A stretch of DNA of 64,000 nt from positions 59,852,855 through 59,916,854 of the forward strand of contig NC_081851.1 of assembly GCF_963259705.1 (NCBI RefSeq). The letters are read 5' to 3'. Below the pieces are notes generated by a model that was given only the letters and a program-made list of their open reading frames with translations, made no database searches and was not told the DNA's origin. This stretch comes from Myotis daubentonii. Taxonomy: Eukaryota; Chordata; Mammalia; Chiroptera; Vespertilionidae. The translations under genes were made by a program, and so were the position numbers. Positions 20,534 through 32,399 of the stretch are shown here, in pieces; the stretch's first letter is position 1, and the number at the start of each line of letters is the position of its first letter.

Positions 20534-22560
20534 CCCCAAAAGGTTTTCAATTTAAATGGATTGGATGGTTAGACTACAGATACTCAAAAGGAGACATCCA
20601 AGTTTACCTGGCAGCAATGAGCGAAAAAATTCTACCTGGATTCGTTACTAGAGCACAATTTCTAGGTGAGCATAGCTATAGCCCAGAAAACAGCTGGAGT
20701 TGGAGACTTCAGGGCCACAGCTGGTAATCCAGGCAAAACAGTGCAGTACCAACAGAATAGAAGGTGGTGATGGTGATGAATGAGCAGATACTGCAGCCCA
20801 AGTGGCAGTGGCTGGGTCAAGGGAAGGGGTGGGACAAGACTCTGGGCAGTTAGCGTAGCAGAGGAAGAGTGCCAACCAGCACCAAGGAGGCTGACAGTGG
20901 AAAAGGACAGGCCATGAGCCAAACCCAGGAGAGGCCAAGGCTCTGAGACTGCGGGGGTGAGAAGCAGCAGCCCAGACTGGCTACAGGCTGTTCATTCCAT
21001 TGTCTGGGTGGCTGGAGTTCATTAGGGGAATCGAGTTACTCAGACTCCTTATACAATAGCTCACAGCCCTTCCAGGACTTGATAATGTGGTAATTAACAT
21101 GAGGATTCCAGGAATGCCTTGGATTTGAGTCTTGTCTGTAGCAGGCTGATATGTCTGGAATCTGGATATTGAAAATTTCTATTCCAACATTCTCCTTCTT
21201 TCCTTCACTAAGAATCAAGTGGACTAAAAAAATCTGAGTGAAAGGGCAAATGGGAACTAGAGGAAGGAAGTCTCTGGAGGCCGCTCTGGTAGCATTTGTC
21301 AAGTTTTTCCCAGCAGCTCTTCTGTATTTGCTTGTGGTTGAAATACTACCATTCTGTTTGAACATGGTGGCATTATTAAAGTTTATGAGAGGTATTAGAG
21401 GACTTTGATATTGTGCTTCTGTTATTTTAAAATATTTTAAAAAGCCACTGGAGCCCCTTCTGAAGGAAATGTTGACTTAATCGAGCTCTCTTGGTGAATG
21501 ACAGCTTGTTCAGGGCTTCTGTCACAGCCAAGGCCAGAAACATTTCAATTGCTCCGGAAGATGAAGGAGAGTTGACAGCTGCCCACACTGTGGTTGGATG
21601 AAGACCCATGTCCCTTAGTAGAGTAACTGGTCTTCCTTTCCTGTCCCAAATGAGGTTCAGCAATTGCCTATGTCTCAGACTTCTCACAGACTCGAGCAAC
21701 ACGAGGTTTGGAAAACCCAGAATCCCTCACATTGCAAAGAGGACACATTGCTTAATCTTTTGGGAACTCACCATTGATTCCTCTGAGTGTGTTTTTATTG
21801 CAAATTATATTTCTAGGTTGTATTCATTACTTCTTTTCAGATTATGACTGGGCCTTGCATATCAGTTCATTGCCATGCATGCATTTCTCTTCCTCCAACA
21901 CCTTCAGGAGTACACAGCAATGCGGGCAGCCAGGCACCTAGACATCCTCCAAACTTGAGATGGTCCAAGAAAGGCAAAGTCGAGTTAGCACAGTGTTTTG
22001 TCCTTGACATGGGCTGAACTTTCCATAACGCAGTGTATTCTGTCCACGCAGTTCGTTTTATAGCAAAGGTATGATGGAGTGCCTAAATAATAGCTCCTCC
22101 TTCCACCCCCCACCCACTGTGGGCCCCGTGGGAACTCCAGCCACTGATTAGACGCTGAATGTGATGAGTATGTTTGCAGCTAAGCAAGTAATGATCCTTA
22201 AAGTAAAATGTCCTCTTCTTTGGAAAAGATTCTCTCCTGCTCTTGAGAAGATGGGGGTTGGTTCACACCTGGACTGAATTTTAAACTAAATGAACAGAGC
22301 ATCCTGTGGTCAGCTGAGAATTGTACTTCTGGAAAGAGACACTTGTCCTGACAGAATGTGTAGTCATGGTATTCAGATTCATTTGCTTTTTCTAGTGCTG
22401 ACAGTATATGAGAAAGTTTGAAAATGCCTCACTGGCTTTGCCTCTTTCAGATATTTAGATCTCCATGGATTCCTGGAGCTGGGCTGGCAGGCACTTTTCA
22501 TAATTTTATGGATAAGGAAACTGAGACTTTGAAGGACAGGGTAGCCTAAAGGTCATTAGT
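20534..22560. other. Non-coding stretch, nothing recognised
   Basis: About 2 kb of moderately GC-rich unique sequence. Minus-strand frames of 86-109 codons at 20648-20938 and 21036-21365 show no recognisable domain. No repeat was assigned. Confidence 0.5.
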
Positions 22561-22564
22561 TTGT

Positions 22565-22665
22565 GTTTTGGATACATATTTCTGTTCTACCAGCTTAGCC
22601 ACTAACTAGCTTTGTTGTCCTGGGACAGTTATATCAACTCCTCTAGCCATAGTTTCTCTGTTTCT
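22565..22665 (+). repeat. MIR, 5' part (split by a Ves)
   Basis: 'CTAACTAGCTTTGTTGTCCTGGGACAGTTA' and 'AACTCCTCTAGCCATAGTTTCTCTG' form the MIR 5' core. The copy stops at the Ves insertion and resumes at 22878. Confidence 0.8.
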
Positions 22666-22877
22666 TTTTTTTTTAAAATATATTTTTATCGATTTCAGAG
22701 AGGAAGGGAGAGGGAGAGAGAGATAGAAACATCAATGATGAGAGAGAATCATTGATTGGCTGGCTCCTGCCACTAGGGATAGAACTCACAACCCTGGCAT
22801 GTGCCCTAACTAGGAATCAAACCGTGACCTTCTAGTTCATAGGTCAATGCTTAACCACTGAGTCACCACAGCTGGGC
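22666..22877 (-). repeat. Ves SINE inserted in a MIR
   Basis: Reverse-complement Ves: T-run, TTTTATCGATTTCAGAG, GA-rich body, the ATCAATGA/TCATTGAT hairpin (subfamily mark), then GGCATGTGCCCTAACTAGGAATCAAACCGTG (B-box region) and CACAGCTGGGC at the head. It is bounded by a 15-bp target duplication with one mismatch (AGTTTCTCTGTTTCT at 22651-22665, AGTTTCTCTATTTCT at 22878-22892). Confidence 0.96.
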
Positions 22878-22995
22878 AGTTTCTCTATTTCTAAGAGGAG
22901 ACTTATAGCACCTAGTTTACAGGGTTGTTCTGAATCTTAAATAATACATGTCTACATATACATACTTATATATAAAGCACTTAGCAAATTCTTGA
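22878..22995 (+). repeat. MIR, 3' part (split by a Ves)
   Basis: Continues the MIR after the insertion: 'TAGCACCTAGTTTACAGGGTTGTTCTGAATCTTAAATAATACATG', then TATAAAGCACTTAGCAAA. The nested order dates the Ves after the MIR. Confidence 0.82.
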
Positions 22996-23033
22996 CATAT
23001 AAAATTCAATGGACAAAAGTTATTTCACTATTT

Positions 23034-23058
23034 TTTGTTGTTGTTGTTGTTGTTGTTA
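23034..23058. repeat. (GTT)n microsatellite
   Basis: About eight GTT units following a T-run. Confidence 0.92.
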
Positions 23059-23815
23059 TTCAAAGTCATGGAGCTAGTTGGTGCAAGAGGATGCAAAGCT
23101 GGACCATCTGACACCCAGCCACATGAACTTCCTTGATCTCCTTCCGTCCTACAAAATTGTGGGACCCAATCATAGTTTCCTATTTCTCTCCACCTTGAAA
23201 AATTCTATTCTCAAGGAGGATGATTAGATATCTATTTTTCCTGAAGACGAACTGAGTTGCCTTAGCCGACCAATGTAAGACATGTGTTGGTAGCTCTTTC
23301 CTAGTTCCTTGATTTATATGTTTGGTTAAATACTTTCCCATATGACTTGAAGATCATTAGCAAAAAGGTTCTCTGTAAGGCCAAGTAAAGAATGACCACT
23401 GCTGTGGCTTGAGTGAGTTCTCAGAAGGCTGCTGTTTGTCTTCGGCCTGTCCTTGACTCAGCTGCTCAACCCACTTGGTTTCGAGGGAGCCTTCAATCTT
23501 CTTCTACCCCAGTACCTCTCAGAGGACTGGTCTCTGGTCTCCAGAGTCTGAGCTCAAGTTTCAGGTTATGGTATAATTCAGGGATCTGCAGCTCAAAGCT
23601 TGTGCCTGAGGCCTGAACTACATAGAATTCTGGGTTTACAGGGGCACAGTGTGGCTCAGAAGGGCTATGATCTACGGTGCACATCTTGTTTCAGCCTTAT
23701 TCTGAGGCACTACAACAATACTTTATCATGAGCCAGCTGAGGAAACAAATAGGAAGTGTACAATGTCTTCTCTAAGGAATAGAATAGTCTAGATTTCAAT
23801 AACTGAGCTCTCTAA
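23059..23815. other. Non-coding stretch, nothing recognised
   Basis: Unique-looking. Overlapping sense and antisense frames of about 65 codons at 23413-23684 mirror each other and look like chance. Confidence 0.5.
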
Positions 23816-23819
23816 AGCA

Positions 23820-24015
23820 GTGAAAGCTCGGTGGAAATGCTGGCTCTGTGATTTACCAGTGGCGTGGTCTTCTGTTAGTTATGTGACCTCTCTAAGCCTG
23901 TTTTCTTTTCTTGTGTGCACAAAAGGTGTAATAACAATAATGACTTCATCGGATTACTCTGAGGATAAAGTGAGACAGTACTTACACATGCCTGGCATAT
24001 ACGAGAGGAACTACG
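23820..24015 (+). repeat. MIR SINE
   Basis: 'TGCTGGCTCTGTGATTTACCAGTGG', 'GTTATGTGACCTCTCTAAGCCTG', 'AATAACAATAATGACTTCATCGGATTACTCTGAGGATAAAGTGAGA' and 'ATGCCTGGCATATACG' cover nearly the whole MIR. Confidence 0.9.
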
Positions 24016-25296
24016 TGCCCTAGATTTTACTGAGAGAGCAGTTGGTGCTTAGGGAACTTAAAACCCTGCTTGTTTTTCAGGTTTGTCACCGAAGCAGAGA
24101 GTAAGTACGTGTTCTACCCTTCCCCTGTGGAAGATTTGGTGATTGCCTACATCTCTGCCCCCAGTGGATCCAGGTTCATCAAACCTTCCTTTCCCAGGGG
24201 CCAGGGTTGTGATGGAGGTTCTATGTGTATGTGGGGGGCATGAGTTCAGGAGGCTCGGGGAGATTTTTGCAGAGAGTTTGCCACTACTTTGTCACCACTG
24301 TCCTAAACTGATTAGTGACGAAAGGTGTACTCCTGGGTGAGTCACTCACTTTATTTTTCTCATGAGCATAGAATATGGCCCAGGGATTCCTGTGGTCCAA
24401 CTCTCTTCCACCCAACTGCATTTCCACTTTGGAGGATGTTTGGGCGAAGGCAGACGAGAAGCTCTTGCAGGTACAACCTAGTGATGGAATCCAGATGAAG
24501 GAGAACACAGGCAAAAAGCCAGTCTCCAAGCTCCCTGGACCATCACCCTCCCAAGTCCAAATGTGTGCAAACCACCACAACAGCGCCCCTTCCTGAGAAG
24601 GGAGCCAGCAATTTGTAACTGTCTGGCATCTCTCTCCCCTTCTTTTGTCACATCCACTTTCAGAACAGGATTAACACGTTTCTGGGCTCTTGAATTCAAG
24701 ATGAACAATCCAAGCAGAAAATGAGTTTATCTCCAATTTCTATTGCAGAAAGAGGGAGAAAAAGAAAAAGAAAGGAGGAGAGCCTGACTGCTGACAATGC
24801 AATCTTGTGGCTAAAAGTGTCTTTAATAGCTTTCCCCACTCTGTAGAAAGCAGGCAAATTGCTTAGGCAATCAACTCCTTTCATGGATAATGAGTGCAGA
24901 CATATTTCCCGGGATCCTGATGGCACAGGATGTTGAAACACATTGTTTGTGACACAGAGCCACAAACACATGAACTGGTAGGTGCTCCACAACAACCTCA
25001 CGTGGCTCTGGTGCCCAGAGAGGTGGGTTGGGCAATGCCCACTAGCCTTGAATCCAAGTCACTTGGTGTGAGGTGCCCAAATGACTGTCTGGCTGGGGAA
25101 TTAGGGGTCTGGAACTTTGCTTTTTCTTACTCTTTGAGTGGTAGCCTACACCTCTCTCCCCAGTGGATCCAGATTCGTTACCACTCTCCTTCCTCCCTAT
25201 ATATGGCCAGGGAGCGGAGGGAGGGTGGCAGGAGCAATGAGGTCCAGGGCAGAGTATGGACTAACTGACTAGTTGCTGTAAACATCTACATCATTC
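24016..25296. other. Non-coding stretch with a dispersed repeat pair
   Basis: Moderately GC-rich. Two segments about 1 kb apart (24145-24206 and 25144-25206) resemble each other around CCCCAGTGGATCCAG. Minus-strand frames of 76-101 codons (24284-25001) are unrecognised. Confidence 0.5.
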
Positions 25297-25309
25297 ACTC
25301 TGTGTGTTC

Positions 25310-25530
25310 TTTTTAAAAAATGTTTTTATTGATTTTTAGAGAGACAGGAAAAAGGGAGAGGGGTAGAGAGAAACATGGATGAGAGAGAAATATCATCCTT
25401 CAGCTGCCTCCTGCACACCTCCTGCTGGGGATCCAGCCCGCAACTATGGCATGTGCCCTGACCGGGAATTGAACCAGTGACCTCTTGGTTCATAGGTTGA
25501 CACTCAACTACTGAGCCACACCAGCCAAGT
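25310..25530 (-). repeat. Ves SINE
   Basis: Reverse-complement Ves: T/A tail, TTTTTATTGATTTTTAGAGAG, GA-rich body, 'CAGCTGCCTCCTGCACAC', 'CATGTGCCCTGACCGGGAATTGAACC' (B box) and 'CTACTGAGCCACACCAGCC' (A-box end). A 13-bp target duplication with two mismatches borders it (ACTCTGTGTGTTC at 25297-25309, ATTCTGAGTGTTC at 25531-25543). Confidence 0.96.
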
Positions 25531-25543
25531 ATTCTGAGTGTTC

Positions 25544-26875
25544 GTGAGAAACGTTTCTAAATTCTAAATAAGTGATCACTTATTTTATTTTACCATCAAT
25601 AATAGTACTCTACAATTTTAATCTCCATAGAAACTTTTACAGTTTTCAACATGCTTTCCTGCACTGTCTCTCCTGTCATCCTACATTAGTGCTCCAGAGT
25701 ATGTAAGTTATTACCATTTTACATGTTAATAAACGTTGACCATAATGTTGAAACCATAGCCTTTTAATTTCTTTCAAAATAGAGTAAATGGTAGTTCCAG
25801 TTCCTTATCTGGAACTTATTGAAAAAGATTAAACTAATTCATCAGCTTGAGGGACAGCAAAATGGTGGTGAATGCTGTCTGTGTATGTTTTTCCCCCTGA
25901 GATTAATACCTTCATCTATTTCCCAAATGCCTCAGTCTTCCCCCTCAAAAATTTATTTTAGTAAATTTCTCTTTTAATGGAAATAGCATATTTTCCTCAT
26001 AAACCCCATTAAACTAAAGCTTCTGAAAGTACTGTATACCCAGTTTTCCAATCCTATATCCAAATCCATTTATGAGAAGAAAATAGCCAAGAAGTCAGTG
26101 TAACTCCCAGTAGGAGGCAGGTGGAAGCAATTTGCTGGACAAAGCCAATTTGTATTTGATGTGTGTGCCCCATTTCTGTCACCCACATACTAACTAGCCC
26201 AGTAAACAGAAACACTGGGTCTTTTTAGAAAATGCATTTCATAGTTCTCCCAGACTGTATGAAGCTCACATTTAAATCATACATTTTTTTTCTTAATTGA
26301 GCATAGAATTCTTCATTCTTAATGTATTAAAATAGTAGCCCCTCTTCTTGGACAGACTGATTAAAGATGAGACATGAAAAGTTCACTCAGCCCTTGGATT
26401 GTCAATCTACTAATGATGAGATCACTGTGCTTTTAGTAATATGTTTTAGGGTATGTAAACTCATATTTACCAGGTATACTAGTATATGTTAAACAGCTAG
26501 AGTAGACCATAAAACCCAATCTGCATTATTTTTTTCAAACTTACAGATCTTTGGCACCATATTGAGTTTGTAGATATGGGGTTAAATATTTGCTTTACAC
26601 AATATGAAGACGACACACCATTTTTATTTGAGGATGTATTGACACACACACAGCCACACACAAAATTTCTTTCAGAAATCTACGTAGAGTTAGGGATATG
26701 GGTCATCATCCCATTTTATTACAAGGTATGGAATGGTCAATTGAGATAGAATTTTATATCTTAAAGAGATCTTTGAACTTTCTAGCACTTTTTTGTTTCA
26801 CATTTAGAAATCAGAATCTCAGACATGAGCAAGAAAGCAGTATAGCTAGGACCACACAGTAACTTCCTTGAAACC
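25544..26875. other. Repeat-poor AT-rich interval
   Basis: No element recognised. The part at 26815-26875 weakly recalls a reversed MIR. A short impure (CA) run lies at 26642-26660. Confidence 0.5.
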
Positions 26876-26879
26876 CTAT

Positions 26880-27005
26880 GATTCTCCCAATAAACAATTA
26901 TTGAACATATATTTACATGTCATTCAGTGATTGGGTCTGGAACTGGGAATTCAGGGATGGATATGATACAGTGTCTGACCTCAAGGAATCCACTTTCTGT
27001 TTCTA
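26880..27005 (+). repeat. Ancient LINE 3'-end fragment
   Basis: 'CAATAAACAATTATTGAACATATATTTACATG' then 'GGAATTCAGGGATGGATATGATACAGTGTCTGACCTCAAGGAATCC' follow the LINE 3' order (caacaaatatttattgagc, then ctggggatacaaagatgaataagac, then cctgccctcaaggagc). Confidence 0.6.
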
Positions 27006-28784
27006 TGTCCTTTGACATACTTCCTAGTGATAAGATCAGGAGATACCATGAATATTCAGTTCAGCAAGATATTTAAGAAAACCTAGCATTACACTCACAT
27101 GACCAAAACAGAGAAATATGAGGTCAAGAAGGGCTGGATTATGCAATTATTAAGTAACAACCACACCAAAGTGTGGTGTTTGATGTCAACCTGGCCTAGA
27201 GGGAGTCTATAGTGGAGTGGCATACAACAGGCAGTCCTTGCAATCTAATGCTTTGTCAACTACCTGGGTGAAAATACCTGGTAATTAATGAACTTGATGA
27301 TGGCATAAAGGAAGGAGATAGAGCAAAGACACTACAAGACAGTTTTAGGCTTAACAAACAATTCTCATGGATGGAAAAGAAGTAAAAAATAAAGTAAGGA
27401 GAATTACAGGAATAAATATAAAACACTGCATGAAGCTATAGCTATCTAGCTTTAGAACAAATACAATTAATTAAAATGACTTCGCTGTTTTATTTCCATT
27501 GAACATTTTTAGCAGATTTTTTTCAATTTTTTTTTATTTGGAAAAAAGAGAAATCATAAAGAAGCAGAAGTAGAATTTAGGAAATTGTATTATGAAGGCA
27601 TGTTAAGAGGTGGGTCAATTACCAATGAACAAATGAAAATTTTGGCTTCAGTAACTTCAGTTTTGCTCAGTTCTGCATGACTTAGGTTTTTGCTTAAAGA
27701 TATTCTGTAGGGAGGCACATTTTTACTCTTTTCTGCTTGCCTTAAAGCAACAGTTTGAATTTTGTGTATTAGATAATGAATCTTTTCTATTCAGTATTTT
27801 TTCCCAACACAATTTCAGAAGAAATGATGGATGTTTTAAGTACAGAGTATCTATTCCTAGTGTTCCCATTCGTTAGCATGCATTTGTATATAGAAAATAT
27901 GCAATGTAGCATTCAGTTGCAATTTCAAATTTCTGCTTACTGAAAGTCACCCAGTTACTAGAGATTTGGAAGAGACCACAAACTAGTTTTTCTTACCCAT
28001 ATAGTTAACAGAAAAAAAAATAGAAAAATGTTTCTTGGAGCCATAGAAGGTAGCAAAATCTCATTTTAACTGGAAGTTTAATAGAGCTCTTAAATGAGGC
28101 ATAACGTCTTCATGAAATAGAGATCAGTTTACTGCTATTGCTTGGCTGGTATCTTTACTCTGATTAAATCGCTAGACATTCTTCTTGAAAGTTGGGCAGC
28201 AGTATGTGCATATTTCAGGTTGTTCTCAACAAGGAGATGCTATTCCTAGAAATGTTGGGATCTAGTCATTCTGCCCTTGGGCTCTCTTAGTTAAGAGAAG
28301 AATACCTGAAGCACTTGCTAGCATATTTTCCCTCTAGGATCACTTTTAATATTCTTCAGTTGCCATGGAGGGAGTACTAATGTACAGTGCAAATCAGATC
28401 TGACTAAATGGATTAAGGAGAGTGGATTGAGACCTGTTCCTTATTTCTTTGCAAACCTGAGAAAATTATTAGGTGATCTAGCCAAAGCCCGAGAGAAATA
28501 GTGATTTTTATGGGCGGTAAGGGCAATTCTCAAATTCTCAATGTGGCACCTGGACACTAAGGAAGCCTTTCTCTCTTGACCAGCAGCAGCCTCCTTTGCT
28601 TAGGGACGCCCTGCCCTCTCTCTTCCCTCATCTCTGCTCACAAGAGTGAGCTATTGGAGAAGTAGCGGGAGGCAGGAGTTTTGCCTTTAGGCCTTAATGA
28701 TAGCTGTGTCTCTATATGTAATGTATCCTAAGTGTGGACTGTGGAAAGTAAAGAGGTTAAGGGTGTCAAATATATGGTGTCAAA
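27006..28784. other. Repeat-poor interval, nothing recognised
   Basis: About 1.8 kb, AT-rich, with T-rich runs near 27520-27540. No recognised family. Confidence 0.5.
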
Positions 28785-28920
28785 AGGAGCCTTGACTTTG
28801 GGTGGTGAACACACAATACCATATACAGGTGATGCATTATAGAATGCATCAAGTATATCATATATAGGTACACTTGAAACATATAATCTTATTAATCAAT
28901 GTCATCCCAATAAATTTAAT
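28785..28920 (+). repeat. L1 3' UTR end fragment
   Basis: 'TTTGGGTGGTGAACACACAATACCATATACAG', 'GATGCATTATAGAATGCATCAAG', 'ACTTGAAACATATAATCTTATTAATCAATGTCATCCCAATAAATTTAATA' match a Laurasiatherian L1M-type 3' end. A short (AT)n follows at 28917-28933. Confidence 0.75.
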
Positions 28921-28934
28921 ATATATATATATTA

Positions 28935-30369
28935 TTTTTTTAAGAAGGATTTTTATGTACTATGAAACAAAATGTAAGGTAAACTCTTCACAGTAGAATT
29001 GCTGGCTTAAAGGGTATGTGTACCTAATCTCCATGCTAATTTTGACCATAAAGATATTTCATTGCAGTTGGGGGGAATGAGCAGCAAAATCTAGTTGGTT
29101 TCCCTATTACTATTGCAGCACTTTATTTAAAGCACTAAATAGGTTGTCATAGATTCTGTTGATCCCAGCACGTTCTCTACTCAAAACTTACTGAAACTGC
29201 CACATAATCAAAATCATATAATATAATAATCAAAATCGCCTTTAACTCTGTACCAGTCCGTACTGTTTCTAAAGTAACACCTGGATACCTTGTTTTACAG
29301 AGTTTGACTTTATTTTTCTTTCTGATGACATAAAATTATGTGAGTGAATATACCCTTGATAAGTCTATAAAACCTACTTCATGTATATGCCTCTGACTGG
29401 ACAGCAGTGAAATAGTCACCCATAAATGGTACCCAATCAAGGACTTCAGTTGCCTTGAAGAAACCAGAGAGAAACTAGATCAAAAGCTTAACGAAGCTGC
29501 TTCAATCTTTACCCTTCACTTAGCATCAATACAGTGATTTTTCTTGTGCTTACAAAACCCCATAAAACTAGATAATAAAATCCCTTACATTAAGGGACCA
29601 TAGAAGTGTTGCAATTTCACCTCATGTTTCCATTGAGAAAAATGTTATTTTAAAACATGAATAATTGAAACTTTTCCTGATTTGTGTACAAACTCCAAAA
29701 CTTCAAGTTTAATGTTCTTAATTGAACACAGTAACATCAGTACAACTTTATTTAAAATCCACAATATGGCTGTCAGGTGTTTTTTTTTCATAGACTCCAC
29801 TCAATCATTTTTTTTTAATTCTATAACATTGCAAGTATTTATAGTTTCCACCGTGTGTTACTATCCATGGTCTTTGCCTTTGAGAGGCTTTCATGCCAGT
29901 AGGAGACACACAAATCAGAAAAGAGATAAACCGAAAGTGTCAATGCAGATGGCAAAAAAAAAAAAAAATGCTAAAAATTAAAGGGTTTAATAAAAGATGG
30001 AAAGTGGGGGCTGATTTAGATTAGGTGTCAGGCAAATTCTTTGCAAAGGAAGTAGCATTTAGATTTTAAAAAACAAACAAACCTGCAGTACAAGTAAGAT
30101 TTAGAAAAATGAACAGTATAGGAAAAGCATTCCAGACAGAAGAAACGGCTTGTGCAGGGATTTTGTGGCAGGAAAAAAAATGACCTACTCAAGGAAGGGA
30201 AAGAAGGCCCCTGAAACAAAACGAGGGGGAAAGTAATTCAGATTTAAGGTGGAGAATTTCGCAGGCCCTCCTGTAACATGCTTTACGGTCTCTCCAAGTC
30301 ATCTGAGGATGAATTTCTAAATGTCTGTTCTCTCTGCCCTTCCTGAGGATGGAATAGATGCTCTTATTA
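28935..30369. other. Repeat-poor interval, nothing recognised
   Basis: AT-rich. A poly-A run occurs at 29953-29968. Frames at 29682-29981 (99 codons) and 30028-30219 (63 codons) are unrecognised. Confidence 0.5.
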
Positions 30370-30380
30370 CCAAGTTTCTT

Positions 30381-30590
30381 TTTTTTTTAATTGATTTTTC
30401 ACAGACAGGAAGGGAGAGAGATAGAGAGTTAGAAACATCGATGAGAGAGAAACATCGATCAGCTGCCTCCTGCACATCTCCCACTGGGGATGTGCCCGCA
30501 ACCCAGGTACATGCCCTTGACCGGAATCGAACCTGGGACCCTTCAGTCCACAGGCCGATGCTCTATCCACTGAGCCAAACCGGTTTCGGC
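30381..30590 (-). repeat. Ves SINE
   Basis: Reverse-complement Ves of the CACAGACAGGAAGGGAGAG subfamily, with ACATCGATGAGAGAGAAACATCGATCAG, 'CCTTGACCGGAATCGAACC' (B box) and 'CTATCCACTGAGCCAAACCGG' (A box). A perfect 11-bp target duplication CCAAGTTTCTT (30370-30380, 30591-30601) borders it. High CpG retention (ATCGAT, CCGG, TCGAAC) suggests a younger copy. Confidence 0.97.
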
Positions 30591-30601
30591 CCAAGTTTCT
30601 T

Positions 30602-32168
30602 AAGATAATAGAACATTCTTTTTAGTACACATTGGCACTATTTCAGGTCTAAAATCCCTGGTCCAGCCCTTTGGTCAGAATGACTTAACAAAAGACGAAT
30701 GAAAAAGTACAGTTATGTGTTGAGAAGGGAACCATTTTTTCTGAAGGCAATTTACAGAAAGCTTCCGAGATTTTATTGATTTGAAAGATCACAATCACTC
30801 CTCTGGGTGCACTTCTCTGTATTAGGTCTTCAAGCCACACCACATTCATTCTGAAGTGAGCTTTCCCGGGCTAGATTTGTCCCCATGATGGATAGCCATA
30901 TAATTCATGGCAAGTGGCAAGGGTGTCTCTAGGGGTGTCTCCAGAAGCAGCCATTTCACAGCAGCATGACCCCTAATCCAGCTCTGACGCTGGAGACAAA
31001 GCCCAGAGCCCTACATGAGATACCCTGGTTGCTTTGTAGTTTTATTGCTGAACCTTCCGAAAGGCCATGGCATTATGATGCGCTGAAAATACAATGAAAG
31101 GACGGATCAATAGTCTGTCTTGTCAGCAGTGGCATTTGAAGACTCTTTTAGTATGTGTTCAGAGGTCAAAGAATCCTGAAAAAGATGTGTTTCCTTTTGA
31201 CATTGCCCTGATGAGACTGTATATGTCACAGAAAGAGAAAATTCTGTATATTGATCCCAGGGCTTAGCTTTTCCTCTCTCTTTTCTTTCTTTATTTCCAC
31301 TATATTTCCTGTAAAACTCCTTATGTAGTTTATATTTAACTTACCATGTACATGTAATGACTAAAAATAGATAATTATACAGCTAATCACACGGTGCTAG
31401 ACGTTAATGGGACATGTTGATGTACAGGTGTTTTTTTCCGATTTGCAACTTGTAAGAATTTAAAAGTGAGCGGCTAGGTGGTGAACAAGGTAAAGGTGCT
31501 TTTCCAACAATCTAAGTATTGTTATGATTGGGGATGACTTCAACCTCACAGTAAAAGTTGAGTGACTCCATCTAACTTGGGTGATGAAAATATAATGAAA
31601 GCTTTACAATAATGGAAAAATCCAACGGATAAAATATATTCACATAAGATAACAGAGGGCTTTTGGAGGGACATGGGGATTTATTCTTTAAATATTTGCG
31701 GTCCTGTGGTTCTTCCAGAGGCCACTGAAGCAGTACTGCTCTTGAGTCACCATGAGACCATTTCAAAATGCAGATGCTCACTAGGCCATTTATAGAAAGG
31801 TCCCCCACTTTCCTGCCTCTTTAAGAAAAAATGTCCCAGTGACTGGTCCAAAAATGGGAGTGGGTTATATCATGACAATGGAGCCCTAGGTTTTATCAAG
31901 AGACTTTCAGTTTGGGATTCAGATAACTTCTAGAATGTCAGCAGGGAAACTTACCTCTCTATTACTAATGTATAGACTTTGTTTTCATTTTTAAAATTTT
32001 ATTGAACATAGTATGAAACTGAGGTATCAAGCCACAGAGTCATAAATTCTTAGAACCACTGATTTAACACTGTGGACACACCCTCCATTTGTTTCTCCTG
32101 TGGCTTTTCATTGTAGGCTCACAATGAGACAACACTTCTTAATAATCAAGAATGCAGATGGTTCCTTG
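30602..32168. other. Non-coding stretch, nothing recognised
   Basis: About 1.6 kb. A 78-codon minus-strand frame at 31572-31808 is unrecognised. No repeats were assigned. Confidence 0.5.
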
Positions 32169-32176
32169 GCATAAAC

Positions 32177-32391
32177 CAGGGAAGGGCAAACTTTTTGACT
32201 CGAGGGCCACAATGGCTTCTTAAACTGGACCGGAGGGCGGGAACAAAAGCATGGATGGAGTGTTTGTGTGAACTAATATAAATTCAAAGTAAACATCGTT
32301 ACATAAAAGGGTACGGTCTTTTTTTTTCAATAGTTTTATTCATTTCAAACGGGCCGGATCCGGCCCGCGGGCCGTAGTTTGCCCACGGCTG
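32177..32391. mobile_element. hAT MITE, 215 bp, perfect 8-bp TSD
   Basis: Ends CAGGGAAGGGCAAACT and (revcomp) CAGCCGTGGGCAAACT share the inner GGGCAAACT. The 8-bp target duplication GCATAAAC (32169-32176, 32392-32399) is perfect. A CpG-rich palindromic subterminal block includes GGGCCGGATCCGGCCC (32351-32366). There is no transposase, so the element is non-autonomous. The perfect duplication and retained CpGs argue for recent insertion, in line with the hAT activity known in vesper bats. Confidence 0.93.
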
Positions 32392-32399
32392 GCATAAAC

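Noticed and set aside
24080..24103. Mini-exon between TTTTTCAG and GTAAGTAC
   Set aside because: Acceptor and donor are good, but the enclosed piece is only about 20 bp and it has no partner exons.
30489..30580. tRNA gene suggested by GGAATCGAACC B-box-like sequence
   Set aside because: The A and B boxes belong to the tRNA-derived head of a Ves SINE with its own target duplication; no cloverleaf was seen.
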